Assembly: GCA_036939355.1 (NCBI GenBank)
Contig: JALLAP010000323.1
Span: forward strand, 1-14,355
DNA: 14,355 nucleotides
Reading direction: 5' to 3'
Source: Thalassiosira profunda
Lineage: Eukaryota > Bacillariophyta > Thalassiosirophyceae > Thalassiosirales > Thalassiosiraceae
Shown here: positions 1-8,719 of the stretch, piece by piece
How positions within the stretch are numbered: the first letter of the stretch is position 1
How the letters are laid out: each line of letters opens with the position of its first letter
The notes under the pieces: model-generated
Seen by the model: only the letters and a program-made list of their open reading frames with translations
Databases searched by the model: none
What the model was told of the DNA's origin: nothing
Made by a program: the position numbers and the translations under genes

Positions 1-1341
1 GCGCCATCGCAAACGCCAGCGCCGTCCTCACCGCGCACTCCTCGTCGTGCGACAGAAACGGCGGGGGCGCCGGTCCCTTTGGATCGTTCTGGATTTTTAC
101 CAACGTGTGGGAATGATGGTACGAGTCCAGTGCCGCCTTGAGGGATTGGTTGAAGGGGGCGCACTGCGGTGGCTTTGGCTCGTTGGGAGGGGCGGATTGG
201 GGTTTGTCGTTGGAGCTCACGGGCTGCTCCCCAATGGCAGAAGACGACGCACTCCCCCCTTCTTTGCCGGCCGATGTCCCCTCCTTGTCGGCATTTGCGA
301 CGGCAGCGTTGTCCCCTCCAATGCCCTTCTCCCCGGGAGCATCAGCGGATGGGGCAGGCTGTTTCCCGCCTCCCCCACCCGCAATACCCTCCCCCGCCCC
401 CACACCAGCCTTGCTCCCCGCGTCCGTGTCCTTGGAGACAACGCCCTCCTCCTCCAAATGGCGCCGCGCCTCAGCCATGCTTTTGAACCGCCCGCCCCCG
501 GGGCCAAAGTAAACGGTGTCACTTTTCGCACTGCCCCACCGCCCACTGGCGTTCTTCCGGGGGACCGTCCGCTTCGTCCAGCCGGCGCCCAATTCCGCGC
601 AGGGCTCCGCGTCGACCGCACCCCCGCCCGGCGATTTGGGACTGGCATGTGCGCTGTCCTCCGCGCCGTCATCCCCCGTCGCCCCCGCCCCCTTCGCCTC
701 CCCTCCCACCTCCAACAATTCCCCCAATCCCTCCACGAAAATATCTCGATCGGGAAACGCGGCCGTCTCCTCGGTCCCGTCGTCGTACCCAATCTTGATT
801 TTCCTCCCCCCGCTGAGGATCTTGGCGATGGCGCCGGGGTACCACTTTATTTCCCTCCGCTTCCCGTTGCCCCCCTTCCCTCCCTGCGTGTTCCCTCCTT
901 TCGAGTTGACTTTGGAGCCGCCCCCGTACGGGCCGTCAATTTCCTCCACGAACCGGACCTTGACCCGCATCCCCTCCTTCAATTTTTCCCTCATTTCTTC
1001 CGCCGGGAGGGAATGGAGGCGCTCCACCAGTTTTGCACACGGAGCCTCGACGCCCCCAGCTTTTGACTTTGGGTCATTGCTCGAGCCCGCTCCACTGTTG
1101 TTGCTGCCGCCGTTGGCGAGGCGGGGCGACCCCCGCCGCTCCTTGATGTTGATCTTTTTCTCCTTGTAGTCGACGGCGTCCCCGGCTTTGCGCCGGGAGG
1201 GGCGCTGTGAGGGCGGGGCCATGGCCGCCTCTTGCCGCGAGTGGGGCCGCATGGAGAAGGGACGGAAAGATCCCTCAGGTAGGTTGTAGCCGTACTTACG
1301 TAAAAAATAGCTAACGGTATCTTTCTTTGGAGCAACGCGCA
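1..1341 (-). CDS. Tudor-like + methyl-CpG-binding-domain-like chromatin protein (partial, 3' end beyond window)
   Basis: One minus-strand frame is open from about 1351 to the window edge with no stop. It reads as a low-complexity basic/Gly-rich protein with two recognisable folds. At about 970-745 there is a Tudor/Agenet-like segment: VKVRF, then WYPGAIAKILSGG, then KIGYDDGTEET and DRDIFVEG. At about 600-440 there is an MBD-like segment: LGAGWTKRTVPRK, DTVYFGPGGGRFKS and EARRHLEEEG, matching the GW...RK...Y..P.G..F+S...A..+L pattern. Upstream, SPRLANGG and Lys/Arg-rich stretches suit a nuclear protein. A TGA lies in frame at 1352-1354, and TAG at 1344-1342 could be a splice acceptor, so translation starts in a missing upstream exon or at the in-frame ATG at 1252 or 1222. 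From family knowledge, Tudor domains read methylated Lys/Arg and MBDs bind methylated DNA. Binding by this protein is inferred. Domain calls are by eye; the MBD is the firmer one. Confidence 0.72.
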
Positions 1342-1787
1342 CTAGCAGGTGTCAACCTCCCATCATAGCGCCGATGCCGCTCGACGATGGGCAGGGCCTC
1401 CGCCCTGCTGCCGCCCGCGGCGGGTTGAAATGTGGCTCACGGCGGTAGCGCCCGCCGCACGCCAGTCGCGGGCGCCACCGCCGAATTGACCCTTTTGCTG
1501 AGTGATGAGAGAGGTGTGATGTTGAGACGCGGTGACTCTCCTCAAAAGACTGAACAGGTGATGATGTTGAGCTCTCTTCACTTCAGCACTTCTCCGCGGC
1601 AAAATGGTTCGCATCTTTCTCCACGCTTCTCCGGCGGTGTCAAGCTTTGCATTTGGTTCGCATGATCAGCAATGGTTCGAGGAGCCTTTGCAGCAAAACG
1701 CGGAGGAAGCAAGGCGCGCACAGAACAAGCACACCGCAACCCCGGGCCGCGAGCAGCGCATCGAGAGAATAAGCAACGATTGCAAGG
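1342..1787. other. Divergent intergenic / 5' region
   Basis: This stretch separates the minus-strand Tudor/MBD gene from plus-strand gene A. Short open frames exist on both strands (for example 1363-1614 minus and 1604-1855 plus), but their products are compositionally random and match nothing I recognise. It probably holds both promoters and 5' untranslated regions, and perhaps the first intron of the minus-strand gene, whose best acceptor is at 1343-1342. A strong GC-rich inverted repeat lies at 1441-1482. I see no clear TATA box. Confidence 0.5.
1441..1482. repeat. GC-rich inverted repeat (15-bp arms, 12-nt loop)
   Basis: The left arm 1441-1455 (GGCGGTAGCGCCCGC) and right arm 1468-1482 (GCGGGCGCCACCGCC) are complementary at 14 of 15 positions. 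The one exception becomes a G-U pair in RNA. A smaller perfect hairpin precedes it: GCAGGGC at 1391-1397 and GCCCTGC at 1402-1408, with a 4-nt loop. The arms are very GC-rich. A role in transcription or in a 5' leader of the minus-strand gene is possible but not shown. Confidence 0.6.
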
Positions 1788-4713
1788 ATGAGGAATTCGG
1801 ACGGATCAACTGCCCCGTCGATCCTCGCGGGGGACGCGGGGGGCGAGGGAGATGAGCCGATTGCCACGTCGGACGCGGGCGGCGGGGAGCAGCGCGATCT
1901 GTCTGCCACCGCCCACTCGACGGTGTTCATCGGCGACGTCGACGAGGAAGATTATCGGCGACGTCGACGAGGAAGATTACCCCGAAATCCTCGGCCGCGT
2001 CCGCAACTCTCGGGAGCGAGAGGGCCGGCGGGGGGGCGGCAGCGAGGGGAGCGGTGCAAGCGAACTCGCGGGAGGGAGGACAGCCATCGCTGATGAAATT
2101 GCCGCCCTCGTGGCGGAGGTCCTCCCCGGCGAGGTGGAACGGGTGGAAGATTTGCTGGCGCAGTTCCAGGGGCGGGAGGAGAAATTGATGGCCACGTTGC
2201 GGAGCATGAAGGCGAGGTCGGTGGCGGAGGAGCGCGAGGAGGACGAGCCAGGACCAGATGATGGCGTCTCTTGCCACCAAGAGGGCCATGTGGGGACGGG
2301 GGAAGTAACTGGGGTGGAGGATCAGTCGGTGCATCGCGACAACAATGGAGAGGATGGCGACACCGCCCCGGCACCTCGTGCAACCATTGGCGGAAATGTC
2401 GAGCTCATCGACGACGACGAAGGAGATGCCCCCGTGCCCTTTCACCAGCGGGGCACCGGCGGCGATTCGAAAGCGCCACGTCACGTGAGCGGGAGACCTG
2501 AGATCATCCACGAGGACGGCCCGCCTGTGCCTCTTTCTCAGATCGAAGCCGACGCCGGCGCCGGCAAGGAAGAAACGCCGGCGCGCAAGCGAGGGGTGGA
2601 AATCATCGACGACGAGGGCCCGACCCCACTCCACCACCAATACGATCCACAGGACGGCGAGGGGGGCAGTAGAAAAGACGAGGCGATGCAAAATGCATAC
2701 TTGTTCATGCGTTATCTGCTGTGGGTGCTCACGGGGATCCCTCCGCCCAGCGACGAGGGAGATTCCGGCGCGCCGGACGACGAAGATCATCGCCCTGCGT
2801 CCATTCCAGGAAGAGCACGGCCGTTGCAGGTGGGGGATGCCGGAAGCCACCCAGCGTCGCGACCATCGCAGGAGGACGGCACGGCAGGAACGTCGCTGCC
2901 GGAGACCCCCATACTGGAGGCCACGCTGGTCGACGAGGAGGTGCCCGAGGTGAACATCACCTACACCTACCAGCCGCCGAATGTCTACGATGCATTCCCC
3001 ATGAACGAAAGTAGCAGCGGCGAGAGCGAAGGTGAAGGAGATGGCGAAATGGAAAGCAACGGAAGTTCGGACACGGACAGCAAAGGAGAGGACGATGCGG
3101 CGCCGCTTCCGTGTTGGAAGCGCTACCAGAGATCTGCCTGTTTTGCGAGAGCGCTACTGCTCTGTGTATTGGCGATCGGCTTGGCCGTTGGTCTGACAGT
3201 ATCCAGGAAGGATGAATCCATCAGTGCGTCAGAGAATGCCGCCGCTCAACCAACGTCGCATCCCACATCTCCAATCGTGGCGGCATCGTGCGTTTGCTCT
3301 CGGACACCGCTGGGCTATTACAAATGCCACGAGGATGACACTCTGACTGAGTGGCAAGCGGAAAGCCCGACGTCCTTTTCGATGTGTGTACACCCGAGTA
3401 TGGGCACGGGAGTTGAGATATTTATTGATGAAGTGCGTCTGACGCACGTGCAGAGCAACACGACGTGGGATGTTGACATTGCTACAAGCATGGACGTACT
3501 GATTGTTTTGGACGATGGTTTAAGCGACTCGACGGTGGAGACGATGGTTCTAACGCCACTGTTTCCAGTGACTGAGATCATTTCGACCATTGACAAGGTG
3601 GCAAGTGCTAGCAACACATTCGAGGTATCAGGGAAACTGTTCACTCAAAAACAAGACGAAGAAAGTATTGCAATGGAGAACAGGAGCGATGATTCAACGC
3701 TCCAACTTGAGACGGCAGTGACAGAGACGTTCCATCTGACAATCAGTTTGATACAAACCTCGACGAGCGAGCCGGGCAATCAACCAGTGATGCCGTCATT
3801 GCCCAGCCCTGTCTCGCCATCAGCATCGAGCAGCCCGCCAGCATCAAGCTCTACTCCCGGCACAAGGCCAGGACAGGCCCAGGCAAACCCGCAATCATCC
3901 ACCAATCCCGCTGCTCAAAACGTGATGGCGTGCGCTTGCTCTTTGGCTCAGGACGACTTCGATGGCAGTCAGCCCCAATTGGAGGGCAGTCACCGGTGTC
4001 AAAACGACGACAGTCTAACCTACGAGCAGGCTCAAGAGGCACCGCCCTTTTCGATGTGCGTGTATCAGAGCACAGACGTTGGAGCCGAAGGCTTCCGGAT
4101 CGAGGAAGTATCTATGCGGCACATGGAGAGCAATGCATTTTGGAATGCAAACTTGACTACAAGCATGGGCATCGACGAATCATATTTGGTTGTGGAAGAC
4201 GACTCTGCCAATGCAGCAGTGAAGACGATGGTTCTGACGCCGTTGAGCCCCCTCACTGAGATGTTTTTGGCCATCAGCACACCAGCTAGCTTCGGTGGCA
4301 CGTTGGAGGTCGCCGGGGAAGTTTCGTTTGATGTTGGGCAGGGCACCATTCCTGAACCTCAGACTCGACAACTGACAACAGCAGACACTGCAACGTTCCA
4401 ACTGTTGATCGACTTACTACAAAGTTCAACGAGTGTCTCGCCATCGGTACCGAGCGGCCCATCGGCTGATGCAGAACCAGCCGATTTGGCTCCTCCTTGC
4501 ACCAACACAATCGGTTTCGTTGACATCTATGGAGATGGATGTGGCTACTACGAGGCAGATGCGAACTATCCACTGTTTTGTGAGAGTTATGGGGCAAATG
4601 GGCCAGCTGGAAATACGCCCAACAAACACTGCTGCGTGTGCAAAGAAGCTTTGGAAGCGAAAGGTCCAACGGGTGCTATTGCTACGCCCAAGCCTGATGG
4701 AGATCCTACGAAG
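1788..4713 (+). CDS. Gene A exon 1: acidic tail, transmembrane helix, duplicated CxC module, Cys-rich module
   Basis: I prefer ATG 1788 (A at -3) to the ATG at 1852. The 1788 frame gives an acidic, hydrophilic start ending in [12 protein letters not shown], like the rest of the tail. The 1852 frame gives an Arg-rich, unnatural stretch before both meet at [16 protein letters not shown]. Further on are coiled-coil-like [18 protein letters not shown], three acidic P-V-P/P-T-P...Q motifs, the [14 protein letters not shown] block with VYDAFP, and the helix at about 3139-3201. After it come two related modules (about 3286-3780 and 3925-4435) sharing CxCS, FSMCV, TSMD/G and MVLTPL.P.TE. I do not recognise this module as a named family. 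A Cys-rich module (4498-4650) follows: [12 protein letters not shown] and CCVCKE, a style common in heterokont proteins. The exon ends after Lys (AAG) at donor GTATGT; reading through would end in VCGCACH at 4737. Confidence 0.78.
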
Positions 4714-7700
4714 GTATGTGGTTGTGCTTGCCACTGATGGTAGTGATTTTTACATATGTTCTAAAGGGGCCTTCGACGAGCAAGCCAACGACGCCAGCAC
4801 CGACGCGAGAACCAACTGAGCCGCCGACCAAAGTGAGTTAGTACAAAGATGAACATCTTGTGTTTATTGTCAAGCGCATCTCCTCATCGTATCCCTCCCA
4901 ATAGCAATTCATTCTTCTGGGTGGCACTAAGTCGCCCTCTGCTCGTCCAACGGGAGAGCCATCGAACCGGCCGACCAACCAGACAACAAAAGTGAGTGCA
5001 GGCGGGGCGGCTTCATATTGGATTGTACTCGCAAACCTTGTCTCACACCTTGCATCAATCAAATGGAAGGCGCCCTCGAGGAAGCCCACAGCCTTTCCCT
5101 CTGCCCGTCCGACAGGAGAGCCGTCCAACCAGCCGACGGAGGTGAGCTTTGCGATACAAATTATTGTCAAGGACGTCAACTAAGTACGTCCTTCCTTCTC
5201 ACCTCTTTTGCATCGTCCAAACCGCCAGAGACCCTCGAGCAAGCTGACAGCGCCTTCAGTCCCAGGCCCAACACTTCCCGGCCAGCCTACCAACGTGAGT
5301 CCAAAAGATGAATGTATTACCTTTGCCTCGATGCCCACTTATCGATTCGATCCCATCGTCGATCGGCAGGAGCCGACGAGCAAGCCCACGGCCTTCCCCT
5401 CCGCTCGCCCAACAACGAGAGAGCCGTCCGCTCAGCCGACCAAGGTGAGTGTTTGTGAGATTTATTTTACAATACGAGGCAATAGACTCAATTCCAAGTC
5501 GTCGCATGCCATTGCCACCTCAAGGGACCCTCGAGCAAGCCAACGCCGCCGCCGACTCGAAATCCCACGCGGGAACCTTCCGATCAGCCTACTGCCGTGA
5601 GTCTGACTTTGCGCATATCTTGTGCTACTATTACTCTAAAAAAACACCCACATTCGTCGAATTAGGAGCCGACAAGCAAACCGACGAACGCGAACCCACC
5701 CACCTCGCCATCTCAAAAGCCGTCCGATATCCCCACGCCGGCCCCCTCCAAGAAGCCGACCGATATTGTAAGTGATCTGTGTAAGAAACACCAACACGAT
5801 TCTCATCGACCGTTGTCTGACAACCTCACCTTTTTCTTGTTCTGCCATCAGCCAACTGGCAAACCAACTAATCAGCCGACCAAGCTTCCGACCAAACAAC
5901 CTTCGAAGGAGCCTTCTGCTGTGCCGACCAAACAACCGTCGAAGGAGCCTTCTGCTGAGCCGACCAAGCAACCTTCGAAGGAACCGACCAAACAGGTAGG
6001 CGGATCCACTTCTCCCGTAGACCATTTATTTCTCCAAGCACAAATCTCATCTTGCCATGTCCTCAACCAATGTTAGCCTACGAGCGAACCCACTAAACAG
6101 CCCTCGAAGGAACCGACGAAGCAGCCCACGGCGGAGCCGACCAAAGAGCCGACGATGGAGCCGACGAAGCAGGTACGTGGATTCACGTCTCTCTCTTATG
6201 TTTTTTTTTCTCTTCGACGGCATACTCTCATCTTCGATGCGCTCAACCATCTTAGCCGACGAGCGAACCCACGAAACAACCTTCGAAGGAACCGACCAAG
6301 CAGCCGACGGCGGAACCGACGAAGCAGGTACGTTCTCATTTCAGCTGATTGATTTATCTGCCACTCATGTCAAAACACTCTTATCATTTTATCCTCTTGA
6401 TATCAGCCGACGCCCAAACCGACTGGCTCGCCGACGAAAAAGCCGACCGACAGCGTAAGTGCTGTGAGCGTGGACTTTTCAATGATTATCGCCAGTTGTT
6501 TCCCTCTCACCAGCGACATTTCTTTTCTTCCTAGCCCACCGCCAAACCCACCCCAAAGCCAACGCTGAAAGCTTTTGTAGACAAAGCAGAGCTCCAAACT
6601 GCCGTGAATGCTTGCTCATCTCCGTCGACCCAGACCAGTGCGGCCTGCGAGAGCGCCAAAAGCACGTACGGTTGGCCGATGGGGATGTGGCAGGTCGGAG
6701 CAGTCACTGACATGTCACTTCTGTTCCAGAACAAGAATGATTTCAACGAGGACATCTCTTCCTGGGACACATCAAGCGTCACATCAATGGAGAGTATGTT
6801 CTTTCTCGCCTCTGCATTCAATCGAGACTTGCCCTGGGACACATCCAGCGTGACAGACATGTCAAATATGTTCGACGACGCCTCTTCATTTAATGGGGAC
6901 GTGTCGAGTTTTGACACCTCCAGCGTGACGTCAATGTTTCGGATGTTCCAGTTTGCCACTTCTTTCAACAGGGACTTGAGCAGCTTCGACACATCACAAG
7001 TGACAGACATGGCATACATGTTCCATAGCTCTCCATTCAATCAGGACTTGAACAACTTTGACACCTCCAAAGTCACTTCGATGGCAGGAATGTTCATCGA
7101 CGCGTCTTCCTTTGACAAGCCCCTGAACTGGGTGACCTCTAGCGTGATAGACATGAGTGGCATGTTCTGGGATGCCTTAGCATTCAATCAAGACTTGCCA
7201 TGGGACACGTCCAGCGTCTCGTCGATGGAACTCATGTTCTCGGGAGCATCTTCTTTCAACCAGGACGTGAGCAGTTTTGACACGTCCAGCGTGACAGACA
7301 TGAGGCAAATGTTCGAGGGAGCCAGCGCCTTTGACCAGGCTCTATGTGCGTGGAGAAATAATTTTCCGTACAGCTCAGCTGAGAACATTTTTGGCGATTC
7401 CGGGTGCCTTTACACTGGCGATCCGCAGGCGTCCTCAAAAGGTCCCTTTTGCGCATCAAAATGCATGGCGACTGTCAAGGTGGCTCACGACTTCGTCACA
7501 CTGCAAGACGATACAGTTGAAGCCATTTTCCCAGTTCTGGATAACGATGAGGGCTTCGATGTGCATGGGAATCCTGCGCCCCTTTTCTTTGCCAGCGTAG
7601 GGATATTCGGTCCACAGGATTCTTGCATTTGGAGTGACGATGGCCAGGGCTTGAAGTTCATTAAGACCGAACCTGGGTGGCTTGAGAACACGGTTCGATG

Positions 7701-8155
7701 TCATTACTCGGCTTGTGTTGATGATGACGGAGTACCCGTATGCGAACTTGCCAATGTTGAGATGGAGGTATTGCCGACCCCACATCGTGAGTTCACCTCT
7801 TTTGTGATAGCTGTTGCGAGTCCACATTCACACACTGCATTCTGCAACTTCAGTTAATAAGCACGTTATGAGATCTGACGATGCTGGCCCAGTGAGTGGT
7901 GTAACAGTTGTTGACGTGCTGGCAAACGACAGTCCGTCTTTCTCCTTTGGGCCGGGGGACTTTGAGATTACCCAAACCTCTCCGGATATCCTCTTCCCTT
8001 TGTCTGGTACTTGTGAGGTTTTCAGCCAGACCGAAATTCAGTACACACCACCGGATGCTACATTTGAGGGCTGGGATGTTTGCAAGTACAGAGCGTGCGT
8101 AGGTTTCAACTGTCGGACGGCGTTGGTCTTCCTCGATGTGCAAAGCACCGAATAG
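1788..8155 (+). CDS. Gene A: 14-exon single-pass surface protein with Pro/Thr stalk, DUF285 repeats and Ig-like domains
   Basis: I join 14 exons: 1788-4713, 4767-4832, 4932-4991, 5070-5141, 5229-5294, 5370-5444, 5525-5596, 5666-5767, 5852-5995, 6077-6172, 6256-6327, 6407-6454, 6535-7786 and 7854-8155. All 13 introns are GT-AG; introns 1-12 are phase 0 and intron 13 is phase 1. Ignoring the 25-bp duplication at 1929-1978, the product is about 1,775 residues. Order: acidic cytoplasmic region (1-440), transmembrane helix (about 443-463), two CxC modules, a Cys-rich module, a Pro/Thr stalk of about 290 residues, nine DUF285 repeats, two VLxND domains. There is no N-terminal signal peptide, so the helix probably acts as signal-anchor (N-in, C-out). 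The stalk should be extended and glycosylated. DUF285/BspA-like repeats are surface adhesion or recognition modules elsewhere; the ligand is unknown. Exon joins are by eye; the consistent phase across twelve junctions is strong support. Confidence 0.8.
1929..1978 (+). repeat. 25-bp tandem duplication causing a frameshift
   Basis: The 25-bp unit 1929-1953 is repeated exactly at 1954-1978 (it begins ATCGGCGACGTCGACG). It codes IGDVDEEDY. Because 25 is not a multiple of three, the natural frame from ATG 1788 runs into the wrong frame after the second copy. Deleting one copy joins the 1788 frame to the long downstream frame and gives a whole number of codons (967) to the exon 1 donor. This could be a true allele or pseudogenising change, or an assembly or polymerase slip. 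Confidence 0.85.
4767..6454 (+). CDS. Gene A exons 2-12: Pro/Thr-rich stalk coded by eleven phase-0 mini-exons
   Basis: Eleven exons of 48-144 nt, separated by introns of 53-99 nt, code only P-T/P-S-x-x units such as [15 protein letters not shown] and [12 protein letters not shown] (exon coordinates are in the gene A entry). Donors are mostly GTGAGT, GTAAGT or GTACGT and acceptors AAG, CAG or TAG. Every exon length is divisible by three and every junction is phase 0, so an exon can be gained or lost without shifting the frame. In total they add 291 residues. Pro/Thr/Ser-rich segments of this kind are extended stalks and likely O-glycosylation regions in algal wall and surface proteins. The acceptor for exon 3 (CTAAG at 4927-4931) is the least certain. 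An alternative at 4913-4914 would add hydrophobic residues unlike the other exons. Confidence 0.78.
5996..6327 (+). repeat. Duplicated intron + exon units inside the stalk
   Basis: Intron 9/exon 10 (5996-6172) and intron 10/exon 11 (6173-6327) are copies of each other. Both exons begin with the codons for [23 protein letters not shown]. The introns also match: GGATYCAC near the 5' end, TCTCATCTT in the middle, CTCAACCA before the acceptor. Exon 10 carries eight extra codons. Exon 9 shares the KQPSKEP units. The copied piece therefore includes noncoding intron, so the stalk grew by segmental duplication and not by convergence of a simple repeat. Confidence 0.7.
6535..7786 (+). CDS. Gene A exon 13: nine DUF285 (BspA-like) repeats and a first VLxND Ig-like domain
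   Basis: The acceptor is CTAG at 6531-6534. The exon opens with the last stalk residues ([12 protein letters not shown]), then a cap [15 protein letters not shown] and [18 protein letters not shown]. The DUF285 array runs from about 6700 to 7356: nine units of 24-25 residues of the form [25 protein letters not shown], ending in LCAW. DUF285 repeats form leucine-rich-repeat-type solenoids in bacterial and protist surface proteins. After a Cys-containing linker comes a beta-rich domain with [16 protein letters not shown] and paired cysteines (CHYSAC, VCELA). It resembles the cadherin-/VCBS-like repeats that carry a V-L-x-N-D motif. The exon ends at donor GTGAGT, splitting a codon (phase 1). Confidence 0.82.
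7854..8155 (+). CDS. Gene A terminal exon: second VLxND Ig-like domain
   Basis: Intron 13 (7787-7853) ends in CTTCAG. The split codon C|TT gives Leu, and the exon then reads [29 protein letters not shown] and on to stop TAG at 8153-8155. The VDVLAND motif, the preceding DDAG and the placement of cysteines ([17 protein letters not shown]) parallel the domain at the end of exon 13, so the protein ends in a tandem pair. VLxND domains are common in bacterial adhesins and in some algal surface proteins. The exon alone could be mistaken for a gene starting near 7814, but it has no convincing start of its own and lies in frame with exon 13 after splicing. Confidence 0.75.
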
Positions 8156-8719
8156 ACCCCCGCATCTAGGCTTAATAAGCCCGACATAGCTTCCTCATCA
8201 TCACACAACCGCTTCGCCGCCTCGCATCTATCTGCGAAGGCACTGTCTGGCCATATCTGCGCCTGCATCGGCAAAGGCCGGCGGACGAGAGGGAGTGGAC
8301 ACATAAGGCCAGTTGCCCGTTCTTCCCTTTGCGTGTCGGTGTCGCCTCTCCTCTATGTAGTAACTTGCCGGCCGTCCAACCCTGGTTAGGGTTAGGGTTA
8401 GGGTTAGGGTTACGTTAGGTTTACAACTAGACGCCTTTTCTCGCGCTCATCTCCGCCGCCCGCCCCCTTCTTCCCCCACACCCCACACCACCACACCCGG
8501 CCGACGCGATCCACAGTCAGACCCCCACGCACCCACAACCCTCTGTTCCGCGCGGTGCCTCCACCCCTTCCACTCACCATTCGCCCCCTCTCCTCCACCG
8601 GCGTGCGCTCCGTGCTCCTTTTCGTGGTGGATTCCGCTTGTCCGGCGGCGCTCCATCAGCCGCGGAACGACATTCTTTTGCATTCGACGAGGTTCGACGC
8701 AACACCACCAACAGCAACC
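8156..8719. other. Intergenic region: gene A 3' UTR and selW upstream region
   Basis: The region just after the gene A stop contains the palindrome GGCTTA-A-TAAGCC (8169-8181), with an AATAAG that could be a weak poly(A) signal. A telomere-like TTAGGG tract lies at 8384-8412. From about 8440 to 8600 the plus strand is strikingly pyrimidine/C-rich (CCCCAC, CCACC), as in many algal promoters and 5' leaders. Minus-strand open frames here are antisense shadows. Confidence 0.5.
8384..8420 (+). repeat. Interstitial telomeric repeat (TTAGGG)n
   Basis: There are four perfect GGTTAG units from 8384, a fifth partial GGTTA, then degenerate CGTTAGGTTTA to about 8421. TTAGGG is the usual telomere repeat of heterokonts. 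Here it lies inside a gene-bearing region, about 300 bp upstream of the selW start. Confidence 0.9.

Noticed and set aside
217..792. Minus-strand open frame of 191 codons
   Set aside because: Out of frame with the MBD-like segment on the same strand; Arg-rich, with no domain.
47..1066. Long plus-strand open frame of 339 codons (and another at 516-1169)
   Set aside because: Pro/Arg-rich antisense shadow of the minus-strand Tudor/MBD coding region, which has recognisable domains.
1927..2850. Minus-strand open frame of 307 codons
   Set aside because: Antisense to the acidic tail of gene A; no domain or sensible composition.
1852..4737. Treating this open frame as a complete 961-residue protein
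   Set aside because: Its first about 36 residues come from a frame shifted by the 25-bp duplication, and its last eight codons read into an intron with a good GTATGT donor.
4838..6250. Many short open frames on both strands in the stalk region, including Leu/Arg/Gly-rich minus-strand ones
   Set aside because: They are antisense or read-through of Pro/Thr mini-exons and introns; the exon model explains them.
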